A stretch of DNA of 38,886 bases from Salaquimonas sp. (GTDB lineage Bacteria > Pseudomonadota > Alphaproteobacteria > Rhizobiales > Rhizobiaceae): the NCBI GenBank assembly GCA_028289365.1, contig JANQQM010000202.1, positions 1 to 38,886 of the forward strand, read 5' to 3'. Under the pieces are notes generated by a model. That model saw only the letters and a program-made list of their open reading frames with translations, had not been told where the DNA came from and made no database searches. Made by a program: the position numbers and the translations under genes. Of the stretch, positions 32,455-38,886 are shown piece by piece (positions within the stretch are counted from its first letter, which is position 1; each line of letters starts with the position of its first letter).

Positions 32455-33396
32455 TCACCGGTTTTCATGTCTAGCCAGATCCTGTTCAAACAATGAGATC
32501 AATTCGCTCGGGAAGTTTGTGCGCGTTTTATCGACTTCGGCCTTTGTCGCAGCAGCAAAACTTGCACGTTGGTCATCATCAAGCTCGATAATTTCAACCC
32601 CTTCAGCGCGAAGCGCATTCGCGCAGATTTCATCATCTTCTTCTGCAAATTTGCGCTGTGCAATCGTTGCCAGGCGTAGCGCCTCATCCACCGCCTGCCG
32701 TGTATCGTCCGACCAGGAGCGGACGGTTTCCTTGTTAAAAAGAACAAGCGCGACACCCAGCAGATGGCGTGTCAGGGTGACATGACGATGCGTCTTGTAG
32801 AGCTCGAAATTATAGATGTTCGTCAGCGGATTTTCCTGGGCATCGACCGTGCCGTCCTTGACCGCCGCCGGTAGATCACGCACGTCGATCGCCATTGGTT
32901 CAAACCCCAGCGACCGGAACACCCGCTTATGGTCTTCATTGGCCAATGTCCGGATTTTTAGACCGGCACAATCGGCCGGTTCCCGGATCCCGACATTTGC
33001 CGACGAGATGTGGCGCAGGCCATTATCCCAATAGCCAAGTACCGCATAGCCGGTTCTTGCTTCTACCTCTTCTGCCAGGCGCTTTCCAAGCGCGCCATCA
33101 AGAACGGCATAGGCGCTGCGGCGATCCGGAACCACAAAATGCTGATCAAACAACCCCAGTTCCGGAACCCGTTTGGCCAGATAGCTGGAGGAAAAATAAC
33201 AACCGTCGAGCGACCCCTCCTCGGTGCGCGACAACAAATCAGCCGCCTTGTTACCCTCGGCAACGATGTTCTCTTCAAAGATGGTCTCGACATCGTCACC
33301 CATTAGCCGTTTCAGTTCTTCGCAAAATACGCGTCCGCCACGGGTGTGCACGGATTTGTCACCTTGATATCCGCCTATCCGGATTGTTGTGACCAT
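32455..33396 (-). CDS. DctP-family (TRAP) solute-binding protein homologue without signal peptide
   Basis: This 313-residue protein matches the mature part of DctP proteins. It starts directly with T-T-I-R-I-G-G-Y-Q-G; the core has G-L-K-I-R-T-L-A near residue 142, and D-G-T-V-D-A-Q-E-N-P-L-T-N-I near 179, where DctP proteins carry the ligand-binding arginine and the asparagine/glutamine loop. No signal peptide or membrane segment precedes this. The ATG at 33396 is fixed by GGGAG eight bases upstream and by a 1-bp overlap with the Gfo/Idh stop (TGATG). No dctQ or dctM accompanies it; its neighbours are TTT genes. It may be a cytoplasmic binding protein, sensor or remnant. Confidence 0.8.
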   Translation of the reverse strand: MVTTIRIGGYQGDKSVHTRGGRVFCEELKRLMGDDVETIFEENIVAEGNKAADLLSRTEEGSLDGCYFSSSYLAKRVPELGLFDQHFVVPDRRSAYAVLDGALGKRLAEEVEARTGYAVLGYWDNGLRHISSANVGIREPADCAGLKIRTLANEDHKRVFRSLGFEPMAIDVRDLPAAVKDGTVDAQENPLTNIYNFELYKTHRHVTLTRHLLGVALVLFNKETVRSWSDDTRQAVDEALRLATIAQRKFAEEDDEICANALRAEGVEIIELDDDQRASFAAATKAEVDKTRTNFPSELISLFEQDLARHENR

Positions 33397-34529
33397 CAAA
33401 CCAGCTCCCGCATCAATTCTTCAGGATCAGCCGGCAGATCGACACTGACGCCCCGCCTGGAAGAAAGATCCATCGCCATGGTCATCAGCAGGTTCCGGTG
33501 GCCGTCGGCTGCGGTCGCATGGGGTGTCGATTGTCCGGTGTATATCCTCTGATACCAGGAATTTGTCTCCTCTCGCATCGGACCCCAGAGCTGATTGTCA
33601 TGCAGGTCACCTGGCGGATAACTGGTCAGAAAATCGACATGTCGCGGTGAACCTGGATCAAACCCTTCCGGAGCATAGCCCGCACCCTGGGCAACATCCG
33701 TCGCTAGAACCAAATCGCGGTGGGTATCCTCGATATCGATCACGCCCTTGTCGCCAACGATCCCGATCTCAATTCCGTAAACTGCACCGGGCCAGACCAC
33801 GGGCAATGCCCAGGAAATATTCATCGACCAGATGGTGCCGTCTGTCATTGTGAAGACACCAAACGTGGAATCCTTGGTTCCATATTGGCCCAATACCTTG
33901 TCGGTTGACTGGGCAAAGACCGATGCCGGTGTCTTGCCCTCCAACAACCACATCGACATGTCCAGGCTATGAGTTCCCGACACGACCATTGGGGTCAGCG
34001 TTGCCCGATCCTGTGTTCGCTGAAGCGTTGCAATCGGAACCATCCGGTTCATGAAGGCCCGCGTGACGACAGAGTGAACGTCTCCGATCTGTCCGGTAAC
34101 AAGCCGCTCCTTTACTGCCAGGAACCGGCGGCGAAACCTTTGCGTATAACCGACAACCGCATCCACACCCGCCGCCTCGATAGCCGCGAGAATCTGCGCC
34201 GATTCCCGCGCATCTGTTGCGAGCGGCTTTTCGATAAACAGGTCATGGCCCTTTTCGATCGCCAGCATGGTCGGCGCGAAATGGAAATTTTCATCGGTTG
34301 CGATGATTGTCGCGGTCACCTCGGGACGTTCGAGCAGTTCCTTGAAATCATTGGTGAAGAAGTCGGCATCGACATCATCCTTTAATGCCTCACCCAGATC
34401 GGACTTGATATCACACAATCCGATCCAGCCAACGCCTGGATAATCGCGCGCGAGCACCGCGCGGATCCGGCCAATCGTGCCGCATCCAACGATCGCCAAT
34501 CCGATCTCCTTACGATCCCTTCCAGCCAT
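33396..34529 (-). CDS. Gfo/Idh/MocA family oxidoreductase
   Basis: This 377-residue protein has G-C-G-T-I-G at 15-20 for NAD(P) binding, E100-K101-P102 as the family lysine motif, and G-T-H-S-L-D near residue 190 with the probable catalytic histidine. It resembles the protein at 16921-17994 in layout and in this segment. GAGGAG precedes the ATG. It follows TTT system 3 by 38 bp and overlaps the orphan DctP-like gene by 1 bp. The link of a Gfo/Idh gene directly downstream of tctA repeats what is seen in system 1. Confidence 0.87.
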   Translation of the reverse strand: MAGRDRKEIGLAIVGCGTIGRIRAVLARDYPGVGWIGLCDIKSDLGEALKDDVDADFFTNDFKELLERPEVTATIIATDENFHFAPTMLAIEKGHDLFIEKPLATDARESAQILAAIEAAGVDAVVGYTQRFRRRFLAVKERLVTGQIGDVHSVVTRAFMNRMVPIATLQRTQDRATLTPMVVSGTHSLDMSMWLLEGKTPASVFAQSTDKVLGQYGTKDSTFGVFTMTDGTIWSMNISWALPVVWPGAVYGIEIGIVGDKGVIDIEDTHRDLVLATDVAQGAGYAPEGFDPGSPRHVDFLTSYPPGDLHDNQLWGPMREETNSWYQRIYTGQSTPHATAADGHRNLLMTMAMDLSSRRGVSVDLPADPEELMRELV

Positions 34530-34567
34530 TTCTTACTCCTCGAACCAATGAAATTTTGTGCTGATGG

Positions 34568-36067
34568 TCATGCCGCCGCCGTTCGGGATGCGCGCGCCGA
34601 TTTCAACGCTCGCATTATCCCCTCAATCACGACCAGCAATACGAAAATAATCAATGCCGTGCCGATCCATTGCGACAGCACAAAGCCAATGCCTTTGCCC
34701 TCGAACACCAACAGCGAACGGCGCAGATTTTCATCCGCAAGCGGCGCCAGGATCACGCCGAGTACGATCGGCGCCACGGGAAAGCGGAAGATGGTCAGCA
34801 CCCAACCGGACACACCGGCGGCGAACATGATCCAGACATCAAATATCGAAAGCTTGACTGCATAGGCGCCGATCACACAGACGGGTATGATCATCGGCAT
34901 CAAGATACCCCGCGGCAGGCTAAACAGTTTCACGCAAGGCCCGATCAGCGCGAACGCGGCCAGATACATGAATATATTGGCTACCACGAGTGCGGCGTAA
35001 ATGAAGTAGATCAGGCCCGGATGGTCTATCTCGATCGTTGGACCCACAACGACATTTTTCAGCGTTAGTGCTGCAAGCAGGGCCGCTGCGGCCGCATTTC
35101 CGGGAATACCAAGAGAAAGCGTCGGCAACATTGATCCGCCAATATTAGCGTTGTTTGCCGTCTCCGCACAAACAAGCCCGTCATAGCTGCCCTTGCCCCA
35201 CATCTTCTTGTCTTCGGGTTTTGCCCGCCGACGGCCAAGGTCATAGGCGAGGAAAGATGCAACATTGGCCCCAGCCCCGGGGATCGCGCCGATAAACGTG
35301 CCGATCACGCCTGACCGCGCCGCCGACCGCACATATTTCAGGAACAAGCCGACGGGAGGAATGATCCGGCCCACCTTGCTGGGAATGGTCGGTGCGCTTC
35401 TCGACGGCAGCGTTCGCAGGATTTCCGCCAATCCGAACAACCCAATCAACACAGCCACATAGGAAATACCGTCATAGAGCGCGAACGTCCCGAAAGTAAA
35501 TCTCGGGACAGCGTGGATGGAATCGAGGCCCACAAAGGCTACCAGCATGCCGAGCCAACCTGCGATCCAGCCCTTCAGCGGCATGGTCCCTGCTGCCATC
35601 GAGCCGGAGACCATGATGCCAATGACAGCAAGCCAGAACATCTCCCAGGAGCGGAAACTCAGCGCAAAGGTCAGGATCAGCGGAATGAACATGATCAACA
35701 GGATGATGCCAATGCCGCCGCCTACAAATGAAGCCGATATCGCCATGCCCAGTGCCTGACCACCCTCGCCCTTTTGCGCAAGTTGGTGACCCTCGATCAT
35801 GGTCGGAACCGCATCCGGCGTCCCCGGAATGTTGATCAGCACCGCCGAAATCGCGCCTCCAAAAACGCTGCCGGTATAAACGCCCAGCATGAAGCAGATC
35901 GCAATGTCCTGTGCCATCCCTGCGGAAAGACCGATTAGCAACCCCATGGCCATGGTCGTGGAAAGCCCGGGCAGCGCGCCCCAGATAATACCCAGGCAGA
36001 CACCGGCCATCGTCATCGCCATCAATGACGGGCTAAGTACCGCAACCAGGGCTTCAAAGATTGCCAA
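34568..36067 (-). CDS. tctA: TTT transporter large membrane subunit TctA (system 3, TTG start)
   Basis: This 499-residue polytopic membrane protein has G-A-L-P-G-L near residue 31 and G-A-I-P-G-A-G-A-N near 260, the duplicated TctA motif, together with I-P-G-T-P-D-A-V. The first codon is TTG at 36067, 9 bases after GGGAGGG; the next ATG is at codon 16 and would remove the first helix, so I keep the TTG. The gene starts 3 bp after tctB. It is about as different from the TctA of systems 1 and 2 as these are from each other, so the three are old paralogues. Confidence 0.92.
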   Translation of the reverse strand: MAIFEALVAVLSPSLMAMTMAGVCLGIIWGALPGLSTTMAMGLLIGLSAGMAQDIAICFMLGVYTGSVFGGAISAVLINIPGTPDAVPTMIEGHQLAQKGEGGQALGMAISASFVGGGIGIILLIMFIPLILTFALSFRSWEMFWLAVIGIMVSGSMAAGTMPLKGWIAGWLGMLVAFVGLDSIHAVPRFTFGTFALYDGISYVAVLIGLFGLAEILRTLPSRSAPTIPSKVGRIIPPVGLFLKYVRSAARSGVIGTFIGAIPGAGANVASFLAYDLGRRRAKPEDKKMWGKGSYDGLVCAETANNANIGGSMLPTLSLGIPGNAAAAALLAALTLKNVVVGPTIEIDHPGLIYFIYAALVVANIFMYLAAFALIGPCVKLFSLPRGILMPMIIPVCVIGAYAVKLSIFDVWIMFAAGVSGWVLTIFRFPVAPIVLGVILAPLADENLRRSLLVFEGKGIGFVLSQWIGTALIIFVLLVVIEGIMRALKSARASRTAAA

Positions 36068-36070
36068 GGC

Positions 36071-36634
36071 TCAAAACCCTCCCGGAAGCGGGATGGAGAA
36101 AACTTTCTGGAAGACCACCGACAGCAACATCGTCCAGATGATGGAAGTCAGTATTGTTATCCAGATTGGACCGCGCCATGAGATGTGGATGAGCGTCGCC
36201 AATGCGATGATGGTAGTCGGCTCGAAAGCACTTAAAGTGAAGTTAATTCCACCAAGGTTCAGGTAACTTTGGAACGCCAGAAACTGCAGCGCGGCAATAT
36301 AGACTGCAATGATAACGGCAAGCACAAAAGCTCGGCCATATTCCGAAAGTTCGATTGCGTCGGTATGACCCGTAACGCCCGCACGCCTCCGCTTGATCGC
36401 GGTGTAACCCAGGATCAACGCCATGATTAGCAGAGAACCAGAGGTAATGAACGGTAACAAGCCTGGCGCCGTTGCCAGGTCGCCCGGCATTGGCAGCGTC
36501 ACGGATGCAGCCATTATAACGATTGACAATAAAATCAGGAAAGCAGCGGCTATCAGATCGAGAAGCGGTGATGCATAGCCCGAACTGGCATCTTCGCCTT
36601 CGAATTTCACCGCATCTTCATGCGTCTGACTCAT
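36071..36634 (-). CDS. tctB: TTT transporter small membrane subunit TctB (system 3)
   Basis: This 187-residue protein has a polar N-terminal tail of ~25 residues, then four hydrophobic segments as expected for TctB. The ATG at 36634 is used; a TTG three codons earlier (36643) is equally possible, as no clear ribosome site separates them. It lies between tctC (78 bp, with a hairpin) and tctA (3 bp). Confidence 0.82.
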   Translation of the reverse strand: MSQTHEDAVKFEGEDASSGYASPLLDLIAAAFLILLSIVIMAASVTLPMPGDLATAPGLLPFITSGSLLIMALILGYTAIKRRRAGVTGHTDAIELSEYGRAFVLAVIIAVYIAALQFLAFQSYLNLGGINFTLSAFEPTTIIALATLIHISWRGPIWITILTSIIWTMLLSVVFQKVFSIPLPGGF

Positions 36635-36667
36635 ACCAGCCAATTCCCCAATTCATTCGAATAGGAA

Positions 36668-36694
36668 ACCTGCACCCACAATGCAGGTGCAGGT
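36668..36694 (-). terminator. Attenuator-like hairpin between tctC and tctB (system 3)
   Basis: ACCTGCACC (36668-36676) and GGTGCAGGT (36686-36694) form a perfect 9-bp stem with a 9-nt loop. On the minus strand only a broken T-rich stretch (TTCCTATT) follows, so the call is weak. Its place just after the binding-protein gene matches the hairpins in system 1 and in the TRAP operon. Confidence 0.4.
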
Positions 36695-36712
36695 CTTGTT
36701 GTGTTGCTGCGA

Positions 36713-37825
36713 TCAGCCTTTGGTCGGCGGCGGCGTATAACCCTCAGGCGGCCACCAGCTTTCGAAATCCGAAGGCGCTGGCAATCCCAGATCGGCTGCC
36801 GATTTGACCGGAGCGCCAATCTGATCGGCAAACTTGTTGAACGTATCCACCGTGATGACTTCCAACTTTGCAGCCGTCTTGTCGGCTTCTTCGCCGGTGC
36901 GTATATCCAGCTCGAAGAATTTGTTGTCGATCATCTCTTTGAAGCCTTCGGAGTTGGCAGCCGCCACGAAAGCATCCTGCACTTCCGCCAGAACTTCAGG
37001 TGGCGTGTCTCGCTTCATGATGAAGTTATACGTTCCACCAATAGGCAGGAACGGCTTGATATCCGGCAGGAAGTTGCCAACCGTTGGCATCACGGCACCA
37101 TTTTCCAGGGTAATGTCCTTGGTTCCGGTCTGCTGCAGGCAACGCAACTCACCGGCACGAACCAGATCGACATGCTCATGAACACCGCCACCCGCAATGT
37201 CGGTTTCACCTTGCAGGCCGGCCAATGTCGCGGCCTTACCGCCCTTATAGGGCACATATTTCAGCTCGATATCGGCAAATGAACCGACAATCATCGCCAG
37301 CTCATGCCACAGGCCACCAGTGCCTGACGTGGATATCGAGATACTGCCGGGGTCTGCTTTCGCCGCCGCAACGACATCGTCAAATGTCTTGAAGGGTGAA
37401 TCGACCGGCACCGACCAGCTGGCAATCGCGCTGGCCGCCTGGAAGAATACCCACTCTTCCCAGGGGATCAGTTCAACATGACCCATCACACGGACAAACT
37501 TGTTGTAATTGGCGCCGCCAAGAACAGTATAGCCATCCGGCTTCTGGCCATGGACAAATTGGGTTGCCACCGCACCGACCGCGCCGGGCTTGTTCTGTAC
37601 ATTGATGGTCCAGCCCTTGGCCTTGGCCATCTCGTCGGCAATCTTGCGCATGATCGTATCGGTACCGCCGCCAGCGCCATACATCACGACCACATTCAAT
37701 GGCCGCTCTGGAAAACTCTGGCCATAGGCAGTTCCAGGCATACTGATCTGAAATACTGCGGCACCAGCGGCCGCTCCTGCCAGCAATTCTCGCCGGCTGA
37801 TACCGGTTTTGATTTTATCCGTCAT
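36713..37825 (-). CDS. tctC: TTT transporter periplasmic binding protein TctC (system 3), Tat-type signal
   Basis: This 370-residue protein is longer than the other two TctC proteins. The N-terminus carries a twin-arginine signal, S-R-R-E-L-L at residues 10-15, followed by an alanine/glycine-rich core and likely cleavage near residue 35. The mature part starts with P-L-N-V-V-V-M-Y-G-A-G-G-G-T-D, the Bug-type loop. A proline-rich C-terminus ends P-P-E-G-Y-T-P-P. GGGAGGA precedes the ATG at 37825; the longer frame to 37885 lacks a site. It is the second gene of the long leftward run, 62 bp after the CMD-like gene. Confidence 0.92.
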   Translation of the reverse strand: MTDKIKTGISRRELLAGAAAGAAVFQISMPGTAYGQSFPERPLNVVVMYGAGGGTDTIMRKIADEMAKAKGWTINVQNKPGAVGAVATQFVHGQKPDGYTVLGGANYNKFVRVMGHVELIPWEEWVFFQAASAIASWSVPVDSPFKTFDDVVAAAKADPGSISISTSGTGGLWHELAMIVGSFADIELKYVPYKGGKAATLAGLQGETDIAGGGVHEHVDLVRAGELRCLQQTGTKDITLENGAVMPTVGNFLPDIKPFLPIGGTYNFIMKRDTPPEVLAEVQDAFVAAANSEGFKEMIDNKFFELDIRTGEEADKTAAKLEVITVDTFNKFADQIGAPVKSAADLGLPAPSDFESWWPPEGYTPPPTKG

Positions 37826-37887
37826 GTTTTCCTCCCGGGTTTTGGCGCTAGTTCTGTTTTGTCGCGCCAGAATAATGTCGCCCAATT

Positions 37888-38472
37888 TCAGCTTTGGTTT
37901 CTCATTCCCTTGTAGTTATTTTCGGTCAAAAATTGGTTGACCTCTGGTTCTATTTCAGTCTCCATCAGGGCATTCCATCGATTGTTGAAACCAAACAATG
38001 CAATCACTGCACCGATCTCGACAATTTGCGCATCTGTGAAATGTTTCTTCAATTCGGCCATATCGTCAACAGAGGCATGTGACGGGCATTGACCGCCGGT
38101 CAGCGCTACCCGCAATGCCGCACGTTCAGCGTCTGAAAATTCGGGCGAGGTTTCGAACTCCCAAATCGCATCAAGCTTGGCCTGACTGACGCCATTATCC
38201 GCACCGTTCTTGAAGGTATGAGCCGAACAATAACGGCACCCATTTGACAAGCTCGATACATGGGCAACCATCCATCGCAACTCCGCCGGTACAGTGCCCT
38301 CCGGATTGCGTACAACTGCCCGAATTAGGCCTAAAACCGCGGCTGCGATTTCCGGTCGGTGCGAAAGTGTCAACATCGAATTTGCGGTAAATCCGGTGGC
38401 AGAGGCCAACCATTTTATGTCGTCGGCTGCCTCTTCGGACTGATCAATTGAAACCGGGGTAATATGAGCCAT
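37888..38472 (-). CDS. Carboxymuconolactone decarboxylase/AhpD-like family protein
   Basis: This 194-residue all-helical protein has the redox motif C79-R-Y-C82-S-A-H85 typical of the AhpD/CMD group. Members are either peroxidase-coupled disulphide proteins or decarboxylases; the presence of both cysteines favours the redox type. The ATG at 38472 is chosen because GAGG lies seven bases upstream; a TTG two codons earlier would overlap that site. It is the first gene of the leftward run into TTT systems 3 and 2 and is divergent from a possible cytochrome b561-like gene. Its role in the pathway is unknown. Confidence 0.85.
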   Translation of the reverse strand: MAHITPVSIDQSEEAADDIKWLASATGFTANSMLTLSHRPEIAAAVLGLIRAVVRNPEGTVPAELRWMVAHVSSLSNGCRYCSAHTFKNGADNGVSQAKLDAIWEFETSPEFSDAERAALRVALTGGQCPSHASVDDMAELKKHFTDAQIVEIGAVIALFGFNNRWNALMETEIEPEVNQFLTENNYKGMRNQS

Positions 38473-38760
38473 GGTCAAACCTCGCCGACAGAAATTTTAC
38501 TGGCGCTCAGGGCCAGCGTTTGTTTAAACTTTGTGACGATCCGGAACTCCAGAAATTCCATTGTTTCTCCAGCGCAATTACCGTTCTCGATTGCAAATAT
38601 GACCGATTATTGACCTCCCGGGTTAATGATACTTGCTAATACCAATCATCAAGATTTGTGATAGCCTTGATCGGTGTTAGTACTGGCTTAAGGTAGTCTG
38701 AACTGATAAACGGCGATATAAAAATACCCAGTTCGAAATGGCATAAATTGGTTAACCAAT
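38473..38760. other. Divergent control region between the CMD-like gene and the right-end gene
   Basis: This 288-bp AT-rich stretch contains no credible gene; the minus-strand frame at 38636-38821 has no ribosome site and no recognisable sequence. The one clear element is the GntR-type palindrome at its right end. Promoters for the long leftward operon must lie here but could not be assigned. Confidence 0.6.
38747..38760. promoter_or_regulatory. GntR-type operator F, abutting a start codon
   Basis: ATTGGT-TA-ACCAAT is a perfect 14-bp palindrome with the same arms as the four operators further left and a TA centre. It ends one base before the ATG at 38761, and no Shine-Dalgarno fits between. 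Confidence 0.7.
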
Positions 38761-38886
38761 ATGACTGAACCACAAGCCCATATTCCGACAGAAGTCTATA
38801 TAGATTTTCTGGGCAGGACAATTGAAATCCACTGGAACTATCATGCGATATTGATGTTTTCGATCTGGATGGTTCTGGTGCCGTTT
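38761..38886 (+). CDS. N-terminal part of a membrane protein, possibly cytochrome b561-type (cut by window edge)
   Basis: The first 42 codons of a frame that runs out of the window. After a polar start, the segment H-W-N-Y-H-A-I-L-M-F-S-I-W-M-V-L-V-P begins a membrane helix with a histidine at its edge. It resembles the first helix of cytochrome b561 domains, where a histidine binds haem; the match is suggestive only. The ATG directly follows operator F without a ribosome site, as in gntR, so the transcript may be leaderless. The rest of the gene is needed to name it. Confidence 0.5.
   Translation, partial: MTEPQAHIPTEVYIDFLGRTIEIHWNYHAILMFSIWMVLVPF

Noticed and set aside
37932-37945. ATTGGTTGACC followed by TCT, resembling a sixth GntR operator
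   Set aside because: The right half is broken (TCT for AAT), it lies inside the CMD-like coding sequence, and it is 107 bp or more from the next start. It may bind weakly but is not supported as an operator.
1-38886. Mobile-element or prophage origin of the catabolic island
   Set aside because: No transposase, integrase, tRNA gene or flanking direct repeat was found. Clustering of catabolic genes alone does not show transfer.

Overview
The window comes from an alphaproteobacterium, most likely Hyphomicrobiales or a marine relative. This is inferred from moderately high GC by eye, GGAG-type ribosome sites, densely packed catabolic operons, and the abundance of tripartite tricarboxylate (TTT) and TRAP transporters, Gfo/Idh oxidoreductases and an FCD-type GntR regulator. 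No rRNA, tRNA, CRISPR, insertion sequence or phage gene was seen. Both ends cut a gene.

Region 1 (1-3804, + strand) looks like a methylated-amine demethylation unit. It holds the tail of a dimethylglycine/sarcosine dehydrogenase-like protein (GcvT C-terminal domain), a non-pyrrolysine MttB-family methyltransferase, a TetR regulator and a DAO-family FAD oxidoreductase, with very short gaps or overlaps. Two small membrane proteins follow (3902-4524), ending in a probable terminator.

Region 2 (about 4600-7556, + strand) is a compact and apparently more AT-rich cassette. A perfect 10-bp-arm palindrome precedes an NrtR-like Nudix/winged-helix regulator, an SPFH/band-7 protein without a membrane anchor, and a divergent NAD-kinase-fold protein. 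The last two overlap by 4 bp, and a 28-codon mini-ORF is coupled behind them. This is the best candidate in the window for an undescribed system.

Region 3 (7675-31.9 kb) is a large catabolic island. A leftward unit carries GlcG, TTT transporter 1 (TctC-TctB-TctA), a Gfo/Idh oxidoreductase and a small protein. A divergent rightward pair is a fuconolactonase-like amidohydrolase and an isobutyryl-CoA-dehydrogenase-like enzyme. Another leftward unit has GntR, a GST, a Gfo/Idh and two overlapping 3-hydroxyisobutyrate-dehydrogenase-like genes. A rightward unit has Zn-alcohol dehydrogenase, a DapA-family lyase, a complete TRAP transporter (DctP, Q, M), DUF1330, quinone oxidoreductase and an SLC13-like permease. 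A divergent cupin and LDH2-type dehydrogenase follow.

Region 4 (29.3-38.5 kb, - strand) is one long leftward run: an AhpD/CMD-like protein, TTT 3 (TctC, B, A), Gfo/Idh, an orphan TRAP binding-protein homologue without signal peptide, and TTT 2 (TctB, A, C). A divergent gene, possibly a cytochrome b561-type membrane protein, starts at 38761 and leaves the window.

Five copies of the palindrome ATTGGT-N2-ACCAAT sit in the control regions of the divergent operons, and one covers the start codon of the FCD-GntR gene. This suggests that one regulator controls most of regions 3 and 4. The gene set (lactonase, polyol/sugar dehydrogenases, aldolase-fold enzyme, hydroxy-acid dehydrogenases, five carboxylate-type transporters) suggests uptake and oxidation of hydroxylated or sugar-derived carboxylic acids. 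The substrate cannot be read from the sequence.
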